IMG/VR virus record: IMGVR_UViG_3300034198_023477
Span: 1-21,780 of that record
Reading direction: 5' to 3' (one strand)
DNA: 21,780 bases
From: a virus
A program made the translations under genes and the position numbers. Positions 1-8,103 of this stretch are shown here, in pieces. Under the pieces are notes generated by a model. That model did not search any database, was not told the DNA's origin, and worked only from the letters and a program-made list of their open reading frames with translations. The stretch's first letter is position 1. Every line of letters begins with the position of its first letter.

Positions 1-1122
1 TGTTGATGGTTCGCCAATGAACTTTTGACATACTTGACGAACTAGTTGTGAAGCCTCATCTACGATTCTCTTAGTTGAGAGTCTTAGATAGTCTGAATTT
101 GCTGCCGAGTAAGTTACTGCTCCACCGAATACTGCAATCTTGTTAAAGTTCAATACAACAGCGTTTACTGCTGCGGCATTCAGGGTTACTTGCTGCACTC
201 TCGTGGGGGCGTAACGAAGAGATTCAATATTGTAAAGAGCTTTGTTTGTTAGGCCCGTGTACGATGGTGTTCTGCTTATAGTCGCCGCAAGTGACGCTGC
301 TCCGTTTGAATAACCGTAATCTGTAGTTCCACCAGAAGTTGTTGTAGCGTATCCTACTGGTTTTACTTCTGTAGCTATAATTGAAACATACGAACCAACA
401 GCCTTCATAAGCGCATTATTCCTGTCTGGCAAGAGTGCCAAAGAAGAAGACATGTGTGATGAAACTTGCGCTGGTGTTAAATTTTGTCTTGAACTTGCTA
501 CGTATGGCGCTATACCCATCACTGCAATGCATGGATTAGTATTTTCGGAAATATCTTTTACTTTAGCTGCTACCTTATATGCCCAGTTATTTGCTGTTGT
601 AGTGGAGTTGTTTGCGTGGAAAAGATAATCATCTGCGTTTGGTGTCGCTCCTGTTGTGGCATCCCAGTCTGATGAATTGCCACCTCTACCCCAAGGTATG
701 ATAACATCTGGGATTGCAGCTTCTGCTGCTGCAAAAGCTGCGTTAAAAATATCTTCGCCATAACTAGCAAATCCTGCGCTAGCGCTTTTTAGTTGTCCAT
801 TTGTGTGGTCAAACTGCGTGTCATAAGGAAGTGGAACAAGGTGAATTCTTTCTGCGCCTGCAGTAATCAATTCCAAAAATGCTTTATGGAGATCTGAACC
901 AACACCAAAAGCGTCAATAACATCTTTCTCTGTAGTAGCTTGCACTACGTCAAGGTCAGCAACCTTGTTCATAGCATTATAAGCAGTTGTTTCCGTAGAA
1001 GGATTGAACTCATTTTTGTTTCTTTTGGCTATCGCCACAATTCTTGGTCCCGCTGGGACATCTTGCCTTGAGACGCTGTAGAAGCGATCTCTAATTAATG
1101 TTGTTACACCCGGTGTAGCCAT
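1..1122 (-). CDS. Tail sheath-like protein, 3' end cut off by window edge
   Basis: The reading frame starts at ATG 1122 and stays open for 374 codons to base 1, so the C-terminus lies outside the window. The N-terminus (MATPGVTTLIRD, then a stretch like DVPAGPRIVAIAKRN) and the segment FGVGSDLHKAFLELITAGAERI at about residues 70-95 have the layout of contractile-tail sheath proteins. These assemble a sleeve around the tail tube and shorten to drive injection. The visible end (LSTKRIVDEASQLVRQVCQKF) resembles the conserved C-terminal helix that normally precedes the subunit-linking strand. A GGAGG sits 12 bases before the ATG, which is rather far. The gene is separated from the next upstream gene by 102 bases that contain a possible promoter. 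It is a second sheath-like gene beside the one ending at 1997. An alternative is a sheath-related tail component. Confidence 0.75.
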   Translation of the reverse strand, partial: MATPGVTTLIRDRFYSVSRQDVPAGPRIVAIAKRNKNEFNPSTETTAYNAMNKVADLDVVQATTEKDVIDAFGVGSDLHKAFLELITAGAERIHLVPLPYDTQFDHTNGQLKSASAGFASYGEDIFNAAFAAAEAAIPDVIIPWGRGGNSSDWDATTGATPNADDYLFHANNSTTTANNWAYKVAAKVKDISENTNPCIAVMGIAPYVASSRQNLTPAQVSSHMSSSLALLPDRNNALMKAVGSYVSIIATEVKPVGYATTTSGGTTDYGYSNGAASLAATISRTPSYTGLTNKALYNIESLRYAPTRVQQVTLNAAAVNAVVLNFNKIAVFGGAVTYSAANSDYLRLSTKRIVDEASQLVRQVCQKFIGEPST

Positions 1123-1159
1123 GTTATCTTTGAACCTCCGACAGAATAAGTCTTGTGAT

Positions 1160-1168
1160 ATAGTAACA
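1160..1168 (-). promoter_or_regulatory. Possible extended -10 promoter for the truncated sheath gene
   Basis: Reading the minus strand, TGTTACTAT fits the TGn-TAnnnT extended -10 pattern seen before other operons here. No good -35 box lies 16-18 bases upstream. It lies in the 102-base gap between two virion genes and would give a leader of about 30 bases carrying the GGAGG site. The sequence is degenerate, so the call is tentative. Confidence 0.35.
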
Positions 1169-1224
1169 ACTAAGTCATAAAAATAACTATCAATATATTA
1201 ACTATGGGAATTTTAATACAGGTT

Positions 1225-1995
1225 TTAATGACGTGGAGTAGCAGTATTCTCTAAGTCTATAAGGTTAATGTTTATATCTTCATAATTTGGAGTTGCTGCG
1301 GCTAAGAATTCTGGCTCATAGGCCATAAACTGTCTTACATCTATAGCTATCTTTTCTATCGTATTAGCTTGTGCTGCAAAGACCTTTTCTGTGGTGAGCA
1401 TGTAGGTGACCGTTCTCTTGTGAACGTCTTTGGAATCCCTGTTGACTTCTGAATCCGAAAGTCTTCTTGAGTACACTAATTCTGAAGCACCTATTTTTTT
1501 AAAGATTGGGGTATACTCCAACATAAAGTCTTCAAAAGATTCTATTAAAGATTCAACCAAATAAGAATTGTCTTGATCATCAGAAACAGAATTTGAATCT
1601 GACCCTGATCTTTTTCCGACCGGAGACATAGCCGTAAATGCAACAACGTTCTGAAACCTTTGCCCATAAACGTAAACATTATTATTTGTTATTTGTCTCA
1701 TTCTAGGTTTAGGTTCAACCGAATGAGCTTTTCTTAATTCTAAAGAATACACTATTATTGCATCTGTGGTATCGTATTCTTGAGTTGCTGGGTTAAACCA
1801 GGTAAAAGAATTATCCCCATTTGACGTTGCCTTGATCGGATAGTTCGGAAAGCTTTCTTCCCATAAAGATTTTACAGCTGATATAAATTCTAGGTAACTT
1901 AAATTCCCATCAGACTGGAGTATGTTTGCAAAACGCGATTTATCCATCGCATCTGCCAAGCCAAGCTTTGGCATGCTGATCGGTAATTGTGCCAT
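1225..1995 (-). CDS. Virion protein, possible tail terminator/neck protein
   Basis: This 256-residue protein has no signature I recognise with certainty. It lies between two sheath-like genes, one base after the stop of the larger one, with GGCGG just upstream of its ATG. That places it in the late virion operon. The middle part (about residues 145-215) alternates helix and strand: a helix around ESLIESFEDFMLEY, then charged residues, then a strand such as RTVTYMLTTEKVF. That pattern resembles tail-terminator or tail-completion proteins, which cap the tube and sheath below the neck. Residues 125-145 are rich in Ser, Asp and Gly and are probably a flexible loop. There is no signal peptide or membrane segment. 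The functional call rests mainly on position. Confidence 0.5.
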   Translation of the reverse strand: MAQLPISMPKLGLADAMDKSRFANILQSDGNLSYLEFISAVKSLWEESFPNYPIKATSNGDNSFTWFNPATQEYDTTDAIIVYSLELRKAHSVEPKPRMRQITNNNVYVYGQRFQNVVAFTAMSPVGKRSGSDSNSVSDDQDNSYLVESLIESFEDFMLEYTPIFKKIGASELVYSRRLSDSEVNRDSKDVHKRTVTYMLTTEKVFAAQANTIEKIAIDVRQFMAYEPEFLAAATPNYEDININLIDLENTATPRH

Positions 1996-1996
1996 C

Positions 1997-3871
1997 TTAA
2001 TCCGCCGGTCCTGCTGATAAAGAAAGGTTAATTTTCTTCAAACCTAAAGAAGAAGTTAAATTAATATTTAATATTAATAAACCTTGTTCCTGTTCAGATT
2101 GTTCTGCCTTAAATTCATAGTCAACAATTGAACCATTTTTCTTTAATGTTGACAACATATTAGTAACACTAGTTACAACCTTGTCATGTCCAAATTTTCC
2201 TATGTAATCATAGCCGTACGCTTTGACTTGGCTAGCTACATATGAAGTTAACCTCATTTGCGGAAGTTTCGAAAACACAGAATTAACATTTGAAAGGGTG
2301 TAATCACTAGTCAGGTATACTTCGTATACATTACCCCTACGTGCTTTAGTCCCTCTATATATTGTGTTTATGCCCATTGAGTCAAGTGTATTTAATTGAG
2401 TAGAATTTAAGTCTACACCGTACAAAGATAAAGCCCCTGGAATTCTTTTTCTTGTTAAGCCCATATTTAATTGAGACTGGGCTATCATCCCAGCAACAGC
2501 TGCTGCAACTGAAGCGGTGTAGGTGTTGTTTATTTGCAGGTGAGAGAATACAGCCTCCCCATATACTGGCACAACGTATCTTCCTATGTCAGAAGCAATT
2601 TGCGTGCTAGAGGTAGTGTTAATAAATGTAGTATATTTGTATCTAAGATATTTGCTATTTTGAATCAACTCAATATCGGATGAACTTATTCCATTTCCTC
2701 TACTGCCTATAACGCCAATTTGCACATACCCAGTTTCATTGTGGAAATCATTGCAATAGTGCACGAGTTGTGACAAGAAATCTACTCCACCAGTTTTTAT
2801 TATAGAAGCTTCTAGTGGAACAATTATATCTATATAGTCTAATTGTTTTATAATACCATATGTTTCAATCAATCTTTCATAATATTTTTCATAGAAAGTT
2901 TTAAGAGTTTGTCCATTAAAAACCGCATAAGCTTTGTTTCTATCTTCTACGCTTAAAACATATTCCGACATCGGGGCTGCCGCGCATATAAATATGTTTC
3001 TTGCGCCTGCGCCATATGCATCTAATACACCCCTAAGTAGAGGGCTATTTTTGTTTCCAGATAAAAGATCTATTGCGTTTTGTACTGAATTTATCTTTAC
3101 TGGATTATTTAATTCTAGTCCATCTGCGTGGCCTATTAATAATATTGACTGCATATTAGTTTGATTCAGGTCATCATAAGACGGTTTATAAGTTATTGTT
3201 GCAGATTTATTTCCTTGACCAACACCTGATACTAAATCATATAAACTATCTTTTAATTCGAATTGAACTGTTGAACTCAATAAGTTTCCGTCGATGTAGG
3301 TTCTAGCTACAATGGTGTAAGTGCCGCTGAATAAAGAATTTTTTGCTTCTATATTTTCTGGAATTCTATAATTAAAAACAAACTCAGTTGTTCCATTTCG
3401 CTCTATGTAGGCATCAGGGCTTGTAGTGGAGTTTGTATATCTATAAGATATAGGAACTCCTATAATTGCACCTGATTGGTCAAGACCCCTATACACACTG
3501 ACCGTAACGTCTGAGCCATTTGCTATTGGATCATAGGATAAACCGCCGTTCAATAGGGCGGAGGTAACAGAAGCTGTGCCGGGAGAAACAACGACGCTAA
3601 CATTTGATTCCACTGTTCTATAACTAAATGTATTATTAGTTACTTCCTCTATTGTATGTAATCCATTAAATTTTGAATCTACCCCAGCAATTGTAACTGC
3701 TTGTCCAACTTGAAAACCGTGATTAACAACTGTAGTTATTGTTGCTTTGTTGTTTAATATTTGTTTAAATGAAATATTTTTAGAATTAGTTGATGTAGTT
3801 GAAGTCGACCTAGCATCACCGACAAATGTAAATCTAAATTTTAATCGTTGATTTTTTTTTACTATTAACAC
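1997..3871 (-). CDS. Tail sheath protein with extra N-terminal beta domain
   Basis: This is a large structural protein of 624 residues from the preferred GTG start. The C-terminal half looks like a contractile tail sheath: a helix like TASVAAAVAGMIAQSQLNMG, a segment RKRIPGALSLYGVDL, a strand GNVYEVYLTSDYTL, then the last-domain pattern of a long helix, KLPQMRLTSYVASQVKAY, and a final beta hairpin ending LSLSAGPAD. The centre (QNAIDLLSGNKNSPLLRGVLDAYGAGARNIFI, split here across the core fold) is also sheath-like. Near residues 35-100 there is a small beta domain with HGFQVGQAVTIAGV and FNGLHTIEEVTNNTFSY. It resembles the short FCCH-type beta module found inserted in many phage structural proteins. 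GTG 3871 follows the upstream stop by one base and has AGG six bases before it. An in-frame TTG at 3901 would add ten residues and overlap the upstream gene by 29 bases, with no ribosome site. Confidence 0.75.
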   Translation of the reverse strand: MLIVKKNQRLKFRFTFVGDARSTSTTSTNSKNISFKQILNNKATITTVVNHGFQVGQAVTIAGVDSKFNGLHTIEEVTNNTFSYRTVESNVSVVVSPGTASVTSALLNGGLSYDPIANGSDVTVSVYRGLDQSGAIIGVPISYRYTNSTTSPDAYIERNGTTEFVFNYRIPENIEAKNSLFSGTYTIVARTYIDGNLLSSTVQFELKDSLYDLVSGVGQGNKSATITYKPSYDDLNQTNMQSILLIGHADGLELNNPVKINSVQNAIDLLSGNKNSPLLRGVLDAYGAGARNIFICAAAPMSEYVLSVEDRNKAYAVFNGQTLKTFYEKYYERLIETYGIIKQLDYIDIIVPLEASIIKTGGVDFLSQLVHYCNDFHNETGYVQIGVIGSRGNGISSSDIELIQNSKYLRYKYTTFINTTSSTQIASDIGRYVVPVYGEAVFSHLQINNTYTASVAAAVAGMIAQSQLNMGLTRKRIPGALSLYGVDLNSTQLNTLDSMGINTIYRGTKARRGNVYEVYLTSDYTLSNVNSVFSKLPQMRLTSYVASQVKAYGYDYIGKFGHDKVVTSVTNMLSTLKKNGSIVDYEFKAEQSEQEQGLLILNINLTSSLGLKKINLSLSAGPAD

Positions 3872-3872
3872 T

Positions 3873-4247
3873 TTAAACCTGTTTTTCTCTAGTTGCTCCA
3901 ACTGTCCAGTAAACTATTTTTCCGCCCTTGCCTCTTATCGGGGCACTTGTATCTATCACATATATAGTGTGCTTGTTCGCAACATTGGGGATCATCTCGT
4001 AGATTCTATCACCCTCCCCTGGATTAACGGAGCCTTCAAAGTAATAAACTACATCAGAATTAACGACTATCCCCTCGTCTTCTTCGCTAGCTGATTTGGC
4101 TTCAAATCTTCCTTTTGGGAAAACGCTTCTCGTGGTTACTTGCTGGAGGTTATCTTCGTAATTGCCATTAGCTTTTTTTCTTTGTATAAAAACATCATAA
4201 CCCCATTTTTTTAAAATGTTTATAAATGATTTTTCAAGATTAATCAT
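3873..4247 (-). CDS. Putative head-closure/stopper-like connector protein
   Basis: This is a small 124-residue protein without a certain family assignment. Its ATG lies inside the end of the upstream connector gene (8-base overlap), and its TAA lies one base before the GTG of the sheath gene, so translation is probably coupled. After a basic helix (FINILKKWGYDVFIQRKK) it is mostly beta strands: DVVYYFEGSVNPGEGDRIYEM, then HTIYVIDTSAPIRGKGG, then IVYWTVGATRE. Small beta-barrel proteins of this size between an adaptor and a sheath gene are typically head-closure or stopper proteins that seal the portal channel. I infer the role from size, predicted strand content and gene order. No catalytic motif is visible. 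Confidence 0.45.
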   Translation of the reverse strand: MINLEKSFINILKKWGYDVFIQRKKANGNYEDNLQQVTTRSVFPKGRFEAKSASEEDEGIVVNSDVVYYFEGSVNPGEGDRIYEMIPNVANKHTIYVIDTSAPIRGKGGKIVYWTVGATREKQV

Positions 4248-5139
4248 AATTACGCAAGCCTCTCTTAGGCATTGGGTCGTAGGATAGTTCTCTCTTTCTA
4301 CTTGCCCCGTAAAGATCTCTTTCTGTCAAGTAAGTTACTCTTCCAGTATCTGGATCTATATAGTTTCCAGAATTTACAACTGGCATTGTAGGTAGACCTT
4401 TTGGCTGGAAGCCTCTTGCCCCCGTTGTGCCAGCCAACATTTCTTTTCTTAACGCCGCTGCAATTTGGCACCAGGTGACTGCATTACCTCTGCTTATATT
4501 TGTCCTTGGCAGGTTTCTTGCCGTAACGGTTAGGTCGCCCAACTGCACAGAAACGTCGTCATCTCCGCCATAACTATAAGTTCTGCTGAGGTCGCAAGCT
4601 GTTGCTGCCTTTATGTATTCTAAGCTAGTATAGTTTATCCCAGATGCTGGATTTAAATCATTAAATCCATAGATATCTCTTACCTCCATTGAATGGTAAT
4701 GAATTATTTCTCCTATTTCAAGCAGAGATGCTTCCGGAAAGTATGCTTGCATTTCTTCTGGGTTTAAATAAATTGGGTCAACATCTGCTGCAAAGGTAAT
4801 TATTTCATCTGCCTTTAATGTTATAACAGGCTTATATGTGTCTGTAGATGTGCTGACATAAAGCTGTTGGTTAACGGTTATGGAACTTCCACCAGGTATA
4901 TTGCCTACAAAAACTATTTTATACGTGTCAGCAATTGTGGGGGTAAAATCATAATAGTATTCTGAGCCAGTAAGAGCTGTTGCTGTCGTTGAAACAATTT
5001 GTGTATTGTCTGACTTGTAGATCGTAACCAAAACAGAGGTAGGGGTAACCAATATTTGTGCTCCAGTAACATTGTTGACGTCAACAAATTTTACCTTTAT
5101 TCTTACAGTATCATTAACAAGTACACTGCTGGTAGTCAT
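4240..5139 (-). CDS. Head-tail connector/adaptor-like protein with N-terminal Ig-like domain
   Basis: The 299-residue protein has two parts. Residues 1 to about 98 form an Ig-like beta sandwich: VRIKVKFVDV, SVLVTIYKSDN, YYYDFTPTIADTYKIVFVG, ending in VNQQLYV. Residues about 110-235 are mainly helical (NPEEMQAYFPEASLLEIGEIIHYH, then SLEYIKAATACDLSRTYSYGG), resembling the helical connector proteins that dock on the portal ring. The C-terminal tail is rich in Gly, Arg and Pro. GGAGA precedes the ATG by six bases, and a TATAAT box lies 30 bases upstream, so this may be the first gene of the virion operon in this window. The adaptor call is inferred from the helical domain and from its position before the sheath gene. 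The Ig-like part may bind a surface or partner protein. Confidence 0.5.
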   Translation of the reverse strand: MTTSSVLVNDTVRIKVKFVDVNNVTGAQILVTPTSVLVTIYKSDNTQIVSTTATALTGSEYYYDFTPTIADTYKIVFVGNIPGGSSITVNQQLYVSTSTDTYKPVITLKADEIITFAADVDPIYLNPEEMQAYFPEASLLEIGEIIHYHSMEVRDIYGFNDLNPASGINYTSLEYIKAATACDLSRTYSYGGDDDVSVQLGDLTVTARNLPRTNISRGNAVTWCQIAAALRKEMLAGTTGARGFQPKGLPTMPVVNSGNYIDPDTGRVTYLTERDLYGASRKRELSYDPMPKRGLRNYD

Positions 5140-5168
5140 TTTTTCTCCAATAAACCTTGCATTTTTTA

Positions 5169-5174
5169 ATTATA
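5169..5174 (-). promoter_or_regulatory. Putative -10 box of the virion operon
   Basis: The minus strand reads a perfect TATAAT in the 45-base gap upstream of the connector gene. A start point about seven bases downstream would leave a short leader holding the GGAGA ribosome site. No TG extension and no good -35 box are present, so it is weaker than the other promoters in the window. Confidence 0.45.
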
Positions 5175-5184
5175 GTAGCCTAGT

Positions 5185-5472
5185 TTAACTAACTATAGAT
5201 ATTTCTCCTGGTGTACCAACCGATATTACCTGAGCTGACAATATGGCGGATACGTCTTTATCTAAAACTTCTACAGAAACAATTCCCTGAGGACTTATAT
5301 CCATGCTTATAACGCCAATTGTTGTTAAATTTGAATAATCTTCGTTTGATGAATAAAATATAGTTATATTGTTTAATACAATTGGATTTATTAAGCTATT
5401 TGCATAAATTATTAACGTGCCGTTATAAGACACATTAGGGCTATCGTAGGTTATTGCCTCATTATAAATCAT
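5185..5472 (-). CDS. Small beta-rich virion-associated protein of unknown function
   Basis: I do not recognise this 95-residue protein. It starts MIYNEAITYDSPNVSYNG, a tyrosine- and asparagine-rich opening that I associate with small structural proteins of phages. It continues as predicted beta strands with no cysteines and no charged catalytic cluster. An upstream in-frame TTG at 5505 would add eleven residues but has no ribosome site, so ATG 5472 is preferred, with GGGA four to five bases before it. The gene sits between the oxygenase island and the connector genes and reads in the same direction as both. It could be a small neck or decoration protein, but this is only positional inference. 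Confidence 0.6.
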   Translation of the reverse strand: MIYNEAITYDSPNVSYNGTLIIYANSLINPIVLNNITIFYSSNEDYSNLTTIGVISMDISPQGIVSVEVLDKDVSAILSAQVISVGTPGEISIVS

Positions 5473-5517
5473 ATTATCCCAATACTTAAGTATCCTATAG
5501 GACAATAGTAATAATGA

Positions 5518-6315
5518 TTAATGCATTAGCCCAGCATCTTTTCTTAGATTTTGTAGCCATATTCTCTCTTCTCCAACCTCTGGAACGGGGCTAGCATTAG
5601 CCGGAGTCCCATAAAGAAGTGCTCCAAGGTAGGCTATTCTTTTCCCAGCGGTAACTGATTCAACCTCGTGTGTGCCAACATAGTTAGTTGGATATATAGT
5701 TATACTACCAGTTTTTGGCTTATGTCTATACTTCGCGTATTTAAATATTATGTCTCCGCCCAAGAAATTTCTTCCATTTAATTCTTCCTCAGAATCCACG
5801 CCATCATTTAAGTATATGTTTATACTTACCTTACTGTGCTTTGGATACTCATTTCTTGGAGCTACACCATATTCCCATGGAATTTGATCATCACAATGAG
5901 GACCAATTTTTTGACCGTCCGAATAAGTAGCTATGTGACCAGGGCTTCTCCACCAACAAACTGTTGCAGCTACGTCATATATCTTTACGTATTCAACCAA
6001 AGCCTCGTAAATTAAATCCTCTAAATCATATATTAATTTGCATTGTTCGGCGGTTGGCTTTCTGCTCGACATTCTGCATAGCGGATCAACGAATCTTTCT
6101 GGCGCCTCTCTTACTTCTGATAAATCAAACTTAAAACCAGTTCTGTTAATAGCGTACTTTTTGCCATTTTCTTCCAAATAAGTAAAGGTGTCTTCCTCTT
6201 CCTGCTTAAGCCAGTTTATATATTCAAAAAGCATGTCTTGATCAATATCAAATGCGTTTGTCATTACACATAGCCCGGAACCTTTATCTTCTATTTTAAA
6301 ATCTTTTTTTAACAT
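5518..6315 (-). CDS. 2OG-Fe(II) oxygenase, tandem paralogue 1
   Basis: This 265-residue enzyme belongs to the double-stranded beta-helix 2-oxoglutarate/Fe(II) oxygenases, which oxidise a substrate while converting 2-oxoglutarate and O2 to succinate and CO2. The iron ligands are visible as H140 and D142 (GPHCDD) and H216 (GTHEV). R226 (GKRIAY) is the likely 2OG-binding residue. It shares with the next three genes an N-terminal segment (NAFDIDQD here), an INR-G motif near residues 56-60, a WW-x-x-GHI motif at 121-127 and an NGRNFLGGD motif near 180-188. It is the last of four tandem copies in the direction of transcription, and the most divergent around the HxD loop. Its ATG follows the previous stop by one base with no clear ribosome site, which suggests re-initiation. 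The substrate is unknown. Confidence 0.9.
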   Translation of the reverse strand: MLKKDFKIEDKGSGLCVMTNAFDIDQDMLFEYINWLKQEEEDTFTYLEENGKKYAINRTGFKFDLSEVREAPERFVDPLCRMSSRKPTAEQCKLIYDLEDLIYEALVEYVKIYDVAATVCWWRSPGHIATYSDGQKIGPHCDDQIPWEYGVAPRNEYPKHSKVSINIYLNDGVDSEEELNGRNFLGGDIIFKYAKYRHKPKTGSITIYPTNYVGTHEVESVTAGKRIAYLGALLYGTPANASPVPEVGEERIWLQNLRKDAGLMH

Positions 6316-6316
6316 A

Positions 6317-7198
6317 TTAATAATTCGATCTTGTTAACATAAACTGCTCGGACGATTCATCATAACCCTTTGATAAAAGGTAGCTTCTATAGTCAGAAAC
6401 CAGGGTAGGCATGTAGAGGTTGGTGGCATTTTTTGCTAGTTCTAGCTCTTTTCCTGGGTCAACAACTGATTCCCCAACCTCACTATTTGGGGTTCCATGG
6501 CTGTACCAGCCAAGATAAGAGTATCTTTCTCCATCCTCTACTGGCTTGACTTCATGTGCTGCCATAAAATTAGAAGGGAACATCAATAGATCACCTTTTT
6601 TTGGTTTTACATTTATATCTAAATAATTAAAATAATGATGGCCTCCAACAAAATTTGTGCCATCTAACTCCTCTACAGTGTCAACGCAAGAGGTTAGGTA
6701 GAATACATTGCTTATTGTATTTCTAGTCGCGAGTTGGTCTTTAGGTGTCCAAACGTCATATATGTAATCTGCACTAACATCGGAATGGCTGCCCAAATAA
6801 ACATCCTTCTTGTACTGAACTATGTGTCCCTTAACCTTCCACCATACGCATTTAAATGCCAAAGGGAACAGTTCAAAATACTTGAGCAAATACTTATCTT
6901 TTGATTCTTCTACAAAATCAAATATTTCTTTTATCTTTTCGTCACTATATCTATGTATCGCTGATCCTCTTCCTGGCATTTGGTCAATACTATCTTTGCC
7001 AAAAAAGTACCCACTTTTATTAAGGTAGATTTCATCGCCGGTTTCTGGATCTACAGCGGGGACATACATTTCTTCTTTTTCTTTATTAATAGCGTCTCTA
7101 CTAAACCCTCTAATGTAATCCCAATCAATATCGATTGCTGATTCAAATAGAACTACACCGCCACCCAGATGCTTTGCATCAACGTCATTGAATTTCAT
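6317..7198 (-). CDS. 2OG-Fe(II) oxygenase, tandem paralogue 2
   Basis: This 293-residue 2OG/Fe(II) oxygenase has ligands H138 and D140 (GSHSD) and H215 (AAHEV), with R225 (GERYSY) placed to bind 2-oxoglutarate. The family-specific WWKVKGHI motif lies at 119-126 and NFVGGH at 182-187, and the barrel ends with YLGWYSHGTP. A C-terminal extension of about 55 residues (YMPTLVSDYRSYLLSKGY) is also found, in a related form, in the next paralogue upstream. It may be a substrate-recognition or dimer helix. GGAAG lies six bases before the ATG, and the start overlaps the upstream gene by 14 bases, so expression is probably coupled. No key residue is missing, so it is predicted to be active, on an unknown substrate. 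Confidence 0.9.
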   Translation of the reverse strand: MKFNDVDAKHLGGGVVLFESAIDIDWDYIRGFSRDAINKEKEEMYVPAVDPETGDEIYLNKSGYFFGKDSIDQMPGRGSAIHRYSDEKIKEIFDFVEESKDKYLLKYFELFPLAFKCVWWKVKGHIVQYKKDVYLGSHSDVSADYIYDVWTPKDQLATRNTISNVFYLTSCVDTVEELDGTNFVGGHHYFNYLDINVKPKKGDLLMFPSNFMAAHEVKPVEDGERYSYLGWYSHGTPNSEVGESVVDPGKELELAKNATNLYMPTLVSDYRSYLLSKGYDESSEQFMLTRSNY

Positions 7199-8099
7199 GG
7201 TTTACTTCCTTTAGTGTATTAGCGCTATTATACATTCTTTTGGTTGCCTGGAGCAAATCGCCATAAAAATCTTCAGGCTTATCGGGGTATTTATTGTATA
7301 TATATTCTTTATATTCTTCAACTATCTCTGGCATCCATATTTGACCCTGTTTTCCAACAGGTAGATCCCCATTAATTAATTGTATGCCTCTTTCTATGTG
7401 CTCCGAACCATGAGAATAATAACCAATATAGGCATATCTTCCACCTTCGTAACATTCCTTAACCTCGTGTGAGGCAATGAAGTTGGATGGAAACATTAGT
7501 AAATCTCCTGCTTTTGGAGAATAATCAACATCACAATACGGGAACATTATATGTCCGCCAAGATATTCGTCTTTTATAATTTCTTCTTTTGAATCTACAG
7601 ATGTATTAAAATACAAGATAGACCCCAAAACACTTCTAGTTGCCACTTGAAGATCTGGTTCGAATCCAGGCTGGTAGTTAACATCATTGTCACTATGGAG
7701 ACCCATGTCGCTCCCTGGGCCATATGCTAATATATGCCCCTGAGTTCTCCACCATATACTTGGAAGAGCCATCGGATATATCTCAAGGTATTGAAGAAGG
7801 CACTGCCTAAAAGCTCTTTCGCATTCAATAAAAAACAATTCTATTTTATCAGAATCATTATTATCTAAAAAATTCATAATGTGGCTAGAGCTTTTTTCTA
7901 TATCCTCTATTGCATATCTATGCCCACTTCTATTTATGGCATATACACTTTCATTGCGTTCATTTTTAATTATCGTATAATCTTCTTCTACTGCCTTTTG
8001 CTTTAATGATTTTATGAAAGGTATTATCTCAGGGTATTCTTCCATGTTGATAACATTTTGGAATAGGACAATTCCAGTTCCTAATTTTTCTATTTTCAT
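7185..8099 (-). CDS. 2OG-Fe(II) oxygenase, tandem paralogue 3
   Basis: This 304-residue 2OG/Fe(II) oxygenase has ligands H135 and D137 (GLHSDND) and H211 (ASHEV), with R221 (GGRYAY) as the likely 2OG anchor. It carries the shared WWRTQGHI motif at 116-123 and YLGGH at 179-183. It is closest to the paralogue that follows it: both contain LLMFPSNF before the distal histidine and GxYSHG after the barrel, and both have the extra C-terminal helix (WMPEIVEEYKEYIYNKY). Together these indicate that this pair arose by a later duplication. The gap to the preceding gene is four bases and no strong ribosome site is seen. Confidence 0.9.
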   Translation of the reverse strand: MKIEKLGTGIVLFQNVINMEEYPEIIPFIKSLKQKAVEEDYTIIKNERNESVYAINRSGHRYAIEDIEKSSSHIMNFLDNNDSDKIELFFIECERAFRQCLLQYLEIYPMALPSIWWRTQGHILAYGPGSDMGLHSDNDVNYQPGFEPDLQVATRSVLGSILYFNTSVDSKEEIIKDEYLGGHIMFPYCDVDYSPKAGDLLMFPSNFIASHEVKECYEGGRYAYIGYYSHGSEHIERGIQLINGDLPVGKQGQIWMPEIVEEYKEYIYNKYPDKPEDFYGDLLQATKRMYNSANTLKEVNHEIQ

Positions 8100-8103
8100 A
8101 ATA

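Noticed and set aside
570-770. Minus-strand open frame of 66 codons, rich in Gln and Thr
   Set aside because: It lies wholly inside the truncated sheath-like gene in another frame; its composition is that of a shifted reading of that gene and it has no ribosome site.
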